Assembly: GCA_036960605.1 (NCBI GenBank)
Contig: JBALXI010000004.1
Span: 62,001 to 126,000 of the forward strand
From: Oleispira sp036960605
Lineage (GTDB): Bacteria; Pseudomonadota; Gammaproteobacteria; Pseudomonadales; Oceanobacteraceae
DNA length: 64,000 nucleotides
Direction of reading: 5' to 3'
The position numbers and the translations under genes are program-made. Below, one piece after another: positions 54,983 to 63,310 of this stretch. The stretch's first letter is position 1; the number at the start of each line of letters is the position of its first letter. The notes under the pieces were generated by a model that saw only the letters and a program-made list of their open reading frames with translations, was not told the DNA's origin and did no database searches.

Positions 54983-55139
54983 AGACTACACAAATACTAA
55001 CGAAATAAGGCCTTTTCCGTTTTATTTTCTTTAAGCTCTGAATTAGAGCTTAAAGTTACTTGTCATCCCCCGCGTGAATCAGCTATAAAAGTGTTCTAAG
55101 TAATCTTGTTATAAGAATAAAAATATTGGTGTCAGAAGA

Positions 55140-55169
55140 TTGACCTATTACGAAATAAATACTTTACTA
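55140..55169 (+). promoter_or_regulatory. Possible sigma70 promoter of fleQ
   Basis: TTGACC (55140-55145), 17-18 bp spacing, then TTTACT (55164-55169); the -10 matches 4 of 6. FleQ genes of relatives are not sigma54-dependent, which fits. The adjacent hairpin GACTAGC/GCTAGTC is at 55197-55216. Confidence 0.35.
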
Positions 55170-55196
55170 GTAACATCGAAGTCAAAATCATGGCGT

Positions 55197-55216
55197 GACT
55201 AGCTTGGATGCTAGTC
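55197..55216. promoter_or_regulatory. Inverted repeat in the fleQ leader
   Basis: GACTAGC-TTGGAT-GCTAGTC, a perfect 7-bp inverted repeat 33 bp upstream of the fleQ ATG, in the predicted leader. It could be an operator or an mRNA hairpin; no T-run follows on the plus strand, so it is not a terminator in that direction. Confidence 0.45.
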
Positions 55217-55249
55217 GACAAAAAAATTATAAATTAAGGCATGCATCTC

Positions 55250-56713
55250 ATGTGGAGAGAAATCAAGGTTTTGCTGATTGATGATGATAGTCAGCGCAGC
55301 CACGATCTTAAAGTTATTCTGGATTTTCTTGGGGAAGAAGCAATTACCGTTAGTGCCAATACTTGGCGCAAGCAGGTAGAAGCAGAGATCACTGAAAGTA
55401 ATGATATTTCAGCTGTGCTACTGGGGAGTAGTACGGATATCAGTTTGGCTAAAATGGTTGAAGATATCGTTGCCTGGGATAATGGCGCGCCTATCCTTTA
55501 TATAGGTGGCGAATCGACTGATGAGGTTGCCGATAACTTACGCCGCGCTATTTTAGCGAATATAGAAATGCCCCCTAGCTATAATAAATTGTTAGATAGC
55601 TTACATCGTTGCCAAGTATACCGTGAGCAGTTTACTCACAACCGATCTCGAGCAGAGCGTCGCGAAGTTCAGCTATTCAGAAGCCTTGTCGGCACCAGTC
55701 GCCAGATACAAAATGTGCGTGAGTTGATCATGCAGGTCGCTGATAAAGACGTTAGTGTATTAATTACTGGCGAATCAGGAACAGGCAAGGAAGTGGTTGC
55801 GCGTAATTTACATTACCACTCAAATCGAAAAACAGGCCCTTTTGTACCGGTTAACTGTGGCGCGATTCCTGCGGAATTATTAGAGAGTGAATTGTTTGGT
55901 CATGAAAAAGGTGCCTTTACCGGTGCCATCACGACCCGTCAGGGACGTTTTGAAATGGCTGAAGGTGGAACGCTGTTTCTCGATGAAATTGGCGATATGC
56001 CATTGAATATGCAGGTGAAAATTCTGCGAGTCTTGCAAGAGCATACTTACGAGCGTGTTGGTGGTACTAAAACCATGAAGACGAATGTTCGTATCATCGC
56101 CGCGACGCATAAAAATTTAGAAAACATGATTGAAGAAGCGAGCTTCCGCGAAGATTTGTATTATCGCTTGAATGTTTTCCCTATTGAAATGCCGGCTTTA
56201 CGCGATCGTGTAGAAGATTTACCGCTGTTATTGAATGAATTGATTTCGCGTATGGAGTATGAAAAACGCGGTTCCATTCGTTTTAATTCAGCCGCGATTA
56301 TGTCGATATGCCGTCATGAGTGGCATGGTAATGTGCGTGAATTAGCCAACTTGGTTGAGCGTTTAGCGATTCTTCATCCTTATGGTGTTGTTGGGGTTAA
56401 TGAGTTGCCGAAGAAATTCCGCCATGTTGATGAGACTGATGAGAATGGCATGATGCAGGCGCCAGTATTAGCCGATGTGACGCAGATTGATCATGGTTTG
56501 GTTGGGATCGATTCGCCCGCATTATTACCAGTGAACGGTTTGGATTTGAAAGAGTATCTTAACGATTTAGAAAAATCGTTAATTCAGCAGGCGCTCGATG
56601 ATTCTACCGGTGTTGTTGCTCGAGCAGCGGAGAAGTTAAAAATTCGACGTACGACCTTGGTAGAAAAAATGCGTAAGTACGACATCAGCCGTAAAGAAAA
56701 AGAATCGGCTTGA
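55250..56713 (+). CDS. fleQ: Master flagellar regulator FleQ (FlrA)
   Basis: 487 residues from MWREIKVLLIDDD; an ATG three codons earlier is possible, but family proteins start MWRE. The receiver-like N-terminus lacks the phosphorylatable Asp, as in Pseudomonas FleQ. The AAA+ domain has LFRS (the c-di-GMP contact of FleQ), Walker A GESGTGKEV, the sigma54-contacting GAFTGA and Walker B TLFLDEIGD. The Fis-type HTH at the end reads VVARAAEKLKIRRTTLVEKM. It activates the sigma54 promoters listed here. It is followed by a strong terminator. Confidence 0.95.
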   Translation: MWREIKVLLIDDDSQRSHDLKVILDFLGEEAITVSANTWRKQVEAEITESNDISAVLLGSSTDISLAKMVEDIVAWDNGAPILYIGGESTDEVADNLRRAILANIEMPPSYNKLLDSLHRCQVYREQFTHNRSRAERREVQLFRSLVGTSRQIQNVRELIMQVADKDVSVLITGESGTGKEVVARNLHYHSNRKTGPFVPVNCGAIPAELLESELFGHEKGAFTGAITTRQGRFEMAEGGTLFLDEIGDMPLNMQVKILRVLQEHTYERVGGTKTMKTNVRIIAATHKNLENMIEEASFREDLYYRLNVFPIEMPALRDRVEDLPLLLNELISRMEYEKRGSIRFNSAAIMSICRHEWHGNVRELANLVERLAILHPYGVVGVNELPKKFRHVDETDENGMMQAPVLADVTQIDHGLVGIDSPALLPVNGLDLKEYLNDLEKSLIQQALDDSTGVVARAAEKLKIRRTTLVEKMRKYDISRKEKESA

Positions 56714-56730
56714 TTTAAAGTCGTTTCAAT

Positions 56731-56772
56731 AAAATCCCATAAGACTTTGTTTTATGGGATTTTTTTTTTTTT
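56731..56772 (+). terminator. Rho-independent terminator of fleQ
   Basis: AAAATCCCATAA (56731-56742) pairs with TTATGGGATTTT, followed by a run of twelve or more T. Confidence 0.92.
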
Positions 56773-56788
56773 GAAAATATAAGAAACT

Positions 56789-56935
56789 CACCACCGAGGC
56801 ACAGAGACGCTGCGCTACACAGAGAAAAGCAAAAAATTAGAATGTAAAAAAACTATCATGCCACTGCTTAATCTTATTACTCTATCTTTTGCCTTTCCTC
56901 CGCTCTTCTCTGTGTACTCTGTGTCTCGGTGGTGA
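56789..56935. repeat. Inverted-repeat element (copy 2), ACCACCGAGGCACAGAG type
   Basis: TCACCACCGAGGCACAGAG (left arm) and CTCTGTGTCTCGGTGGTGA (56917-56935) are inverted with one mismatch. The left arm has a GCTGCGC insert next to it, mirroring the GCGCAGCGC of copy 1. The short ORF overlapping it on the minus strand reads HHRDTEYTEK, typical of spurious translations of this repeat. The 56714-57080 gap holds the fleQ terminator, this element and the fleS promoter. Confidence 0.85.
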
Positions 56936-57009
56936 AATCGCTTTTCCTTCCTCTTTCCTCTTTCAAAATATATTTCTGACGCTTTTATCGTGAAACTCTG
57001 TCGAAAAAG

Positions 57010-57025
57010 CGGCACGCTAATTGCT
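57010..57025 (+). promoter_or_regulatory. Sigma54 promoter of fleSR
   Basis: CGGCACGCTAATTGCT has GG-N10-GC spacing, about 56 bases before the fleS ATG; FleQ-activated fleSR transcription is the expected arrangement. Confidence 0.82.
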
Positions 57026-57080
57026 GAATAGCTAGTAATACTATTTTGATGTCGAATAATCGACACAAGCAGGAGCGTTT

Positions 57081-58352
57081 ATGGCTAGCGTCGCTTTATT
57101 AAACTCAGCCCAGGCTGATGGTTCTAAACTCGAACACCTTTCTCGCGACAATTTAAGTCGAGAGCACTTGAATCGAGAGCAGTTGAAAGATGCATTTAAT
57201 TTATTTAATTCAATGTCTGCTCAGCTTTCACAAAGTTATGACTTTTTAGAATCTAAAGTTGAAGAGTTGAGTGGTGAATTAGCGGAAGCTTCGTATCAGC
57301 GGATGCAGGAGCTGGCTGAAAAAGAACGCATTGCTGAGCGCTTAGAAAGCCTATTGCATATGTTGCCGGGCGGAATCCTATTGCTTGATGGTGAAGGGCG
57401 CATTCGTGAATGTAACCCTGCCGCGCACGCCCTGTTATTGCCAAATCACGTTGATAATACAGCGTTATTAGGTAAGCGCTGGCGCGATGTTATTAGTACG
57501 AGCTTTAGTCCAAAGCCGGATGATGGTCATGAGATTTCATTAGTCGATGGCCGACGAGTGAGTTTGCAAACGGCATCATTAGGTTCAGAGCCGGGCCAAA
57601 TAATTTTAATCACCGATCAAACAGAAACCCGCAAGCTGCAAGAAAGTTTAAGCCAACATCAGCGTTTATCTTCTATGGGGAATATGGTCGCTTCGTTAGC
57701 CCATCAGATACGCACGCCTTTAACTGCAGCCATGATTTATGGTGAGCATTTACAAAATGAAGAATTACAGCCAGAGCAGCGCGAGAAGTTTGCCAATAAA
57801 ATGATGCAGAGATTGCATCATCTAGAACACCAAATTCGCGACATGCTTATTTTTGCTCGAGGTGAGGCGCCACTCAATGATGATTTGACGCTTTCGCAAT
57901 TATTGCATGATTGGCAAGAAGCGTTAGAAATTCCATTGCAGCAGAATTCTGCAAGTTGTGAATTTCAAGTCAATAAGCTTGATGTTCATATTCATTGCAA
58001 TCGAGATGCGCTAATTGGTGCCTTGATGAATCTTGTTAATAACGCTTTAGAGGCTAGTGGTAAGGGCGCGAAGCTACACGTAAGGGTCAGTATTAGTGCC
58101 CAGTTTCAAGTAAATATTGAAATTGAAGATGATGGTCCTGGATTTACGCGGGCGATTGATGAGCAGATATTACAACCATTTTTCACCACTAAAAGTAATG
58201 GTACCGGTTTAGGTTTAGCCGTAGTACAGGCGATTGCTCGAGCTCACTATGGTGAGTTTAGTATTACCTCGGCTGCCAACAAGGGCGCGATTGCTAGCTT
58301 TAAATTACCGGCTCAGCCGATTGTGAAAAGTCAGGCTGCAACCAGCCACTAA
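57081..58352 (+). CDS. fleS: Flagellar sensor histidine kinase FleS (FlrB)
   Basis: 423 residues, no membrane segment, so cytoplasmic. Residues ~85-190 are a PAS domain (LLHMLPGGILLLDGEGRIRE). HisKA has the phosphoacceptor in MVASLAHQIRTPLTAAM, and the ATPase domain has NLVNNALEASGKG, IEDDGPGF and GTGLGLAVVQAIA. Near the start is a short tandem pentapeptide pattern (SRDNL SREHL NREQL). It phosphorylates FleR. fleR follows 49 bp later. Confidence 0.93.
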   Translation: MASVALLNSAQADGSKLEHLSRDNLSREHLNREQLKDAFNLFNSMSAQLSQSYDFLESKVEELSGELAEASYQRMQELAEKERIAERLESLLHMLPGGILLLDGEGRIRECNPAAHALLLPNHVDNTALLGKRWRDVISTSFSPKPDDGHEISLVDGRRVSLQTASLGSEPGQIILITDQTETRKLQESLSQHQRLSSMGNMVASLAHQIRTPLTAAMIYGEHLQNEELQPEQREKFANKMMQRLHHLEHQIRDMLIFARGEAPLNDDLTLSQLLHDWQEALEIPLQQNSASCEFQVNKLDVHIHCNRDALIGALMNLVNNALEASGKGAKLHVRVSISAQFQVNIEIEDDGPGFTRAIDEQILQPFFTTKSNGTGLGLAVVQAIARAHYGEFSITSAANKGAIASFKLPAQPIVKSQAATSH

Positions 58353-58401
58353 TTAATACGCGGTTAATAAACCGTGATAAAAATAGGTAAAGGAATTTAT
58401 T

Positions 58402-59784
58402 ATGAAAATATTAGTGGTTGAAGATGATCCGAGTTTAAGAGAGGCCATTGTTGATTCTTTGATGTTAAAAGGTCATTTGGTACAAGACGTCTGTAATGGA
58501 GTGGAAGCGGTCAAGGTGATTGCTCAATCTTCTTTAGATATGGTATTGAGCGATATTAATATGCCTGAAATGGATGGTTTAGAGTTATTGGCGCATGTTA
58601 AAAAAAACCAGCCTTGGTTGCCAATGATTTTAATGACAGCTTATGGGGATGTTGGTCAGGCCGTTAAAGCGATGCAGCTAGGGGCGAATGATTATTTGAT
58701 GAAACCCTTTGAGGTGCAGGAATTATTAACGTTAATTAATAAGTATCAACCGAGTAATAACGAAGTCGTCGATGATGTCCCGATCGCGGAGTCGCCCGAA
58801 AGTAAATGGTTATTTCAAGTGGCTGAAAAAGTGGCTGCGACCGATTCTACGGTATTGATTTCGGGTGAGAGCGGTACCGGTAAAGAGGTATTAGCGCGCT
58901 ACATTCATCAGCATTCACAACGTTCTGGTCAACCTTTTATCGCGATCAATTGCGCGGCTATTCCAGAAAATATGTTAGAGGCAATGTTATTCGGCTATGA
59001 GAAAGGGGCTTTTACTGGAGCTTATGCCGCAACGCCGGGTAAGTTTGAGCAAGCTAACGGCGGTACCTTATTATTAGATGAAATTACCGAAATGGATATT
59101 TCATTACAGGCTAAGTTATTGCGTGTTTTACAAGAGCAACAAGTGGAGCGTCTTGGTGGCAAAAAAGTAATCGATCTTGATGTGCGTATTGTAGCGACCA
59201 CAAACCGTGAGTTAGCCGACTATGTCGCCGATGGACACTTTCGTGAAGATCTCTATTATCGCCTCAGTGTTTTCCCACTTAACTGGTTGCCCTTGCGTGA
59301 GCGTAAAGAAGATATAAAGCCGTTAACGCAATTACTATTGCAAAAACATGCCGGTAAGATGAAAAAACCGATACCGAAATTAAATAAAGAAGCAGAGATA
59401 AAATTATTGGCTCATCCGTGGCCGGGAAATGTTCGCGAACTGGATAATACTGTTCAGCGTGCTTTGATCTTGCAACAAGGCGTACAAATAACGGCAGATG
59501 ATTTGGTTCTGACTCCCGTGCCGAAAAATCGCCGCTTTGATGTGAAAGAAGTGACAGAAAATATTCCAGTTGATTTATCGTCAGCTGGCTTAGGCAGTGA
59601 TTTGGGCAGTGCATTAGGCAGTGATTTAAAACAGCGAGAAATTGAGTTGATCGTGCAAGCCTTAAACGAAGAGCCGAGTCGAAAAGAAGCCGCGGAGCGT
59701 CTGGGGATAAGCCCTAGAACATTACGTTATAAAGTAGCTAAATTACGCGAAGAAGGAATTGATATTGAAGCTCAGTTAGCTTAA
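58402..59784 (+). CDS. fleR: Sigma54-dependent response regulator FleR (FlrC)
   Basis: 460 residues. Receiver domain with EDDPSL and phosphoacceptor Asp in MVLSDINMPEMDG; AAA+ domain with GESGTGKEV, GAFTGA and TLLLDEITEMD; Fis-like HTH KEAAERLGISPRTLRYKVAK. Between AAA+ and HTH the linker has a small duplication, LGSDLGSALGSDL. It activates later sigma54 promoters (hook-basal-body class). It is in the same operon as fleS. Confidence 0.95.
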   Translation: MKILVVEDDPSLREAIVDSLMLKGHLVQDVCNGVEAVKVIAQSSLDMVLSDINMPEMDGLELLAHVKKNQPWLPMILMTAYGDVGQAVKAMQLGANDYLMKPFEVQELLTLINKYQPSNNEVVDDVPIAESPESKWLFQVAEKVAATDSTVLISGESGTGKEVLARYIHQHSQRSGQPFIAINCAAIPENMLEAMLFGYEKGAFTGAYAATPGKFEQANGGTLLLDEITEMDISLQAKLLRVLQEQQVERLGGKKVIDLDVRIVATTNRELADYVADGHFREDLYYRLSVFPLNWLPLRERKEDIKPLTQLLLQKHAGKMKKPIPKLNKEAEIKLLAHPWPGNVRELDNTVQRALILQQGVQITADDLVLTPVPKNRRFDVKEVTENIPVDLSSAGLGSDLGSALGSDLKQREIELIVQALNEEPSRKEAAERLGISPRTLRYKVAKLREEGIDIEAQLA

Positions 59785-59824
59785 ATAGTCAGTCTAGAAA
59801 TAGTGATTAGTATTTGTTTGGAAG

Positions 59825-59841
59825 TTGGCCCACAAGTTGCA
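59825..59841 (+). promoter_or_regulatory. Sigma54 promoter of fliEFGH
   Basis: TTGGCCCACAAGTTGCA has GG-N10-GC spacing, about 95 bases before the fliE start. Confidence 0.82.
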
Positions 59842-59934
59842 AAAAGGAAGGTTAGAAGGCAAAAGTGCCAAAAAAATATAAGTGAAACCTGACAAAAAGC
59901 GTCAAGTACACGAATGAACGTCGAGGTGATGGTT

Positions 59935-60504
59935 ATGGTTAATCGTGCGGATATCAACTCTGTTTTATTACAGATGCGCCAAGTACGTCAGCAAATGCAA
60001 ACCACGGACCCTGCTGCCTCGGCGGGAATAAATGCCCAAACGATGGGGATACAAAATCCGCTTAAAAATTCGACGGTAGGAGCGCCGCAAAACAGTTTTG
60101 CGGCCCAGTTACAACAACAGCACAATCAATTTAATCCGTCACAAGCATCGTCTGCCGCCCCTTCGGCAATGAGTCCTTCTCAGTTTCGTAATGAAATGAC
60201 TCAGCAAGACTTAGTCAACCAAGCTGCTGCAATAGATACCCGCCCAGGAAATCAGATGAATTATTCTTCATCGGCTTCGAATCCTAGTATTGGCGAAATG
60301 ATGGGCAATGCCATTAACCAAGTTAACGCTACGCAAAAACATGCCGGTAGCTTGAGCACTCGTTATACCCAAGGCGACCCTAATATCGATCTACCAGAAG
60401 TGATGGTGGCCATGCAGAAATCCAGTGTTTCTTTTCAAGCGATGTCGCAAGTACGCAATAAGTTATTAGAAGCGTATAAAGACATCATGAACATGCCAGT
60501 ATAG
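59935..60504 (+). CDS. fliE: FliE with an enlarged N-terminal region
   Basis: 190 residues. GAGGTG six bases upstream selects the ATG at 59935 (MVNRADINSVLLQMRQVRQQ) over in-frame ATGs at 59914 and 59929. The C-terminal ~80 residues are typical FliE (IGEMMGNAINQVNATQKHAG, PDIDLPEVMVAM-like segment, FQAMSQVRNKLLEAYKDI). Family members are usually ~100-115 residues; here a Gln/Ser/Asn/Ala-rich stretch of about 80 is inserted after the first helix. FliE joins the MS ring to the rod. Confidence 0.92.
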   Translation: MVNRADINSVLLQMRQVRQQMQTTDPAASAGINAQTMGIQNPLKNSTVGAPQNSFAAQLQQQHNQFNPSQASSAAPSAMSPSQFRNEMTQQDLVNQAAAIDTRPGNQMNYSSSASNPSIGEMMGNAINQVNATQKHAGSLSTRYTQGDPNIDLPEVMVAMQKSSVSFQAMSQVRNKLLEAYKDIMNMPV

Positions 60505-60518
60505 CGGGGCGATATTAA

Positions 60519-62231
60519 ATGGAAAATGCAGTCGCTAATCCAGCTCAACAATCTGCCGATGATGCCTCCACCGATTTAACGACGGACGAGTCCATTGATG
60601 GTTTAGAGCAAAATGTTCATCCTGTTGTCGCCGGTTTTAACAAGTTATCGATTGTCCGGCAGGCGGCTATGCTGGGTGGTTTTGCATTAGCCATCGCACT
60701 TACCATCGCTATTTTCATTTGGTCGAAAGAGCCTAACTTTAAACCACTCATTAATCGTATGCAGGATTATAACGCGCAAGAAATTATTGAAGTATTGCAG
60801 CGTGAAGGCATCGATTTTGAAATCGATCCGACGTCTCAAATTTTAATGGTGCGTGCGGATGAGTTGCATGATGCCCGTTTAAAATTGGCGTCAGCGAGCT
60901 TGATTGATGATAAAACGGTAGGTCTAGAACTGCTGGATAATGAATCTAACTTAGGCACCAGTCACTTTATTGAAACCGCACGTTATCGTCGTGGCTTAGA
61001 AGGTGAGTTAGCACGTACTATTGCCAGCGTACAAGCTATTCGGAATGCTCGAGTTCACTTGGCAATTCCTAAACAATCTGTATTTGTTCGTGATCATAGA
61101 AAGCCCAGAGCGTCAGTTTTTCTTGAGTTGTATGCCGGTGCTGCTTTGCATAAAGATCAGGTTGAGGCGATTGTTAATCTGGTTTCTTCGTCCATTAGCG
61201 AAATGGATAAAGGCGCTGTTTCTGTGGTTGATCAGAAGGGAAACCTGCTGTCAAAAATAGAAAATGATAGCCAAGGGTTATTAGCGACCAAGCAATTGCA
61301 ATATACCGAACGGGTAGAAGATTCGATTAGCTCTCGCGTTAATAGCATATTAAAACCGGTATTGGGCGTAGAAAATTATAAAGCAGAAGTATCGGCCGAC
61401 ATCGATTTTACAGTTGTTGAGCAATCGGAAGAGACCTTTAATCCTGACTTGATTGCTGTGCGCAGCGAGCAACTCATTAATGAGCAAAAAACCAGTGGTG
61501 CTGAAGGCGGCATTCCCGGTGCCCTGACGAATCAGCCGCCGGGAGCCGCAAATGCTCCTGAGCAAATAGATCCTGCCACAGGGCAGCCTTTTACTCCGAT
61601 GGATAAGCGCAGCGAGACGACGCGTAATTATGAAGTGGATCGCACTTTAAGTTACAAGCAGCAACAAGTTGGGCGTATCCGCCGGGTAACCGTTGCGGTG
61701 GTGATTAATGATAAAGAAGCCTTAAATGCCGAGACCGGTGAAATGCAATTTGTACCCTGGGCAGAAGGCGATTTAGATCGATTAGAAATATTGGTGAAAG
61801 ATGCAGTTGGTTTTAATGCCGCACGGGGGGATAGTGTTAATGTGATTAACTCACCTTTCATGGGTAAAAATGAGGTGAGCTTAGGAACGCCAGAATTTTG
61901 GACCCAGCCTTGGTTTTGGGAAATCATGAAGCAGGTACTGGCGGGTTTGTTCTTATTGGTATTGATATTTGGAGTGATTCGTCCAACGATTAATAGTATT
62001 GCCAATAAAGGCCGTACCGATGATGATGCTTTGGGGTTAGATGAATTATCTGATGCAGAAGACGAATTTGATGAAGATCGAGTGACGTTGTCAGGGGCTG
62101 ATAATTTCTTATTACCGGGGGCGTCAGAAACGTTTGAACGCCAGCTCGATGCACTGAAAGGGCTAATTGCTGAAGATCCAGCACGGGTAGCACAAGTGGT
62201 TATCCAATGGATAAATTCTGAAGATGCTTAA
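60519..62231 (+). CDS. fliF: Flagellar MS-ring protein FliF
   Basis: 570 residues. Two membrane segments: ~45-70 (AAMLGGFALAIALTIAIFIW) and ~465-490 (MKQVLAGLFLLVLIFGVI). The ring-building domain in between has ARYRRGLEGELARTIASVQA, RNARVHLAIPKQSVFVRD and ASVFLELYAGAAL. The C-terminal FliG-binding tail ends ARVAQVVIQWINSEDA. It is the assembly platform of the basal body in the inner membrane. The gene is 14 bp downstream of fliE. Confidence 0.96.
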   Translation: MENAVANPAQQSADDASTDLTTDESIDGLEQNVHPVVAGFNKLSIVRQAAMLGGFALAIALTIAIFIWSKEPNFKPLINRMQDYNAQEIIEVLQREGIDFEIDPTSQILMVRADELHDARLKLASASLIDDKTVGLELLDNESNLGTSHFIETARYRRGLEGELARTIASVQAIRNARVHLAIPKQSVFVRDHRKPRASVFLELYAGAALHKDQVEAIVNLVSSSISEMDKGAVSVVDQKGNLLSKIENDSQGLLATKQLQYTERVEDSISSRVNSILKPVLGVENYKAEVSADIDFTVVEQSEETFNPDLIAVRSEQLINEQKTSGAEGGIPGALTNQPPGAANAPEQIDPATGQPFTPMDKRSETTRNYEVDRTLSYKQQQVGRIRRVTVAVVINDKEALNAETGEMQFVPWAEGDLDRLEILVKDAVGFNAARGDSVNVINSPFMGKNEVSLGTPEFWTQPWFWEIMKQVLAGLFLLVLIFGVIRPTINSIANKGRTDDDALGLDELSDAEDEFDEDRVTLSGADNFLLPGASETFERQLDALKGLIAEDPARVAQVVIQWINSEDA

Positions 62232-62266
62232 TAGACAGACGTTTAATAGAAAGGTAACGCATTAAC

Positions 62267-63307
62267 ATGGCCGAAAATACAATGCCTGCTGAAGCCAATC
62301 AGCAAGAATTATTAGCAAACCTATCTCGTGTTGAACGCGCTGCCATTTTATTGATGAGCTTGGGTGAAAAGGATGCCGCTGAAATATTAAAGCATATGGG
62401 GCCTAAAGAAGTGCAGAAAGTAGGTACTTCGATGGCAACTTTGAAGGATGTTCGCCAAGAACAGGTTGAAGGGGTCGTGGTTGAGTTCCTAGAGGCCGTG
62501 AGTGGTCAAACAGGTATGGGCCTAGGCTCTGATGATTATATTCGTAATATGCTAACTCAAGCTCTGGGTGATGATAAAGCGGGGGCCTTGATTGATCGGA
62601 TTCTATTGGGTGGTAGTACAACGGGGCTAGATTCATTGAAATGGATGGAATCGCGTCAGGTTTCTGACTTGATTCGTCATGAGCACCCTCAGATACAAGC
62701 TATCGTTATTTCTTATCTCGATCCCGATCAGTCGGCAGAAATCCTGTCCAATTTTGATGAAAAAGTACGTCTTGATATTATTATGCGGGTTGCGTCACTT
62801 GAAGCTGTTCAGCCTGCGGCATTACAAGAGTTGAATGACATTCTAGAGCGTCAGTTCTCCGGTAAAGCCGGTACTCAGACCCAGACCATGGGTGGGGTCA
62901 AAGTGGCCGCCAGTATTGTTAACCTGGTTGATAGTACCATCGCCAATGATCTGCTTGAGCAGATTAAAGAAAACGATGAAGATATGGGGACCAAAATTCA
63001 AGATCTCATGTTTGTATTCGATAATCTGGTGGATGTAGATGATCGTGGTATTCAAGCACTTATGCGTGAAGTGTCTACCGATCTTCTCGTGGTTGCATTG
63101 AAAGGCGCTGATACGGCGGTACAGGAAAAGATATTCAAGAATATGTCGAAACGAGCTGCAGAATTGCTGCGTGATGATCTTGAGGCGAAAGGCCCAATGA
63201 AGGTCAGTGAAGTTGAAAACTCACAGAAAGAAATTCTAACCATTGCTCGCCGACTGGCGGATGCGGGTGAAATAATGCTCGGTGGCGGCGGTGAGGCAAT
63301 GGTGTAA
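62267..63307 (+). CDS. fliG: Flagellar motor switch protein FliG
   Basis: 346 residues. Typical blocks: ERAAILLMSLGEKDAAEILK, HPQIQAIVISYLDPDQSAE, and the C-terminal torque helix region LVVALKGADTAVQEKIFKNM, SKRAAELLRDDLEAKGPMKV. FliG couples the MS ring to MotA and sits on the cytoplasmic face in the C ring. It is normal size with no unusual insert. Confidence 0.96.
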   Translation: MAENTMPAEANQQELLANLSRVERAAILLMSLGEKDAAEILKHMGPKEVQKVGTSMATLKDVRQEQVEGVVVEFLEAVSGQTGMGLGSDDYIRNMLTQALGDDKAGALIDRILLGGSTTGLDSLKWMESRQVSDLIRHEHPQIQAIVISYLDPDQSAEILSNFDEKVRLDIIMRVASLEAVQPAALQELNDILERQFSGKAGTQTQTMGGVKVAASIVNLVDSTIANDLLEQIKENDEDMGTKIQDLMFVFDNLVDVDDRGIQALMREVSTDLLVVALKGADTAVQEKIFKNMSKRAAELLRDDLEAKGPMKVSEVENSQKEILTIARRLADAGEIMLGGGGEAMV

Positions 63308-63310
63308 ACC

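Noticed and set aside
56815..57066. Minus-strand ORF of 83 codons containing HHRDTEYTEK
   Set aside because: It reads through the inverted-repeat element and the fleS promoter; such translations are typical spurious products of this repeat.
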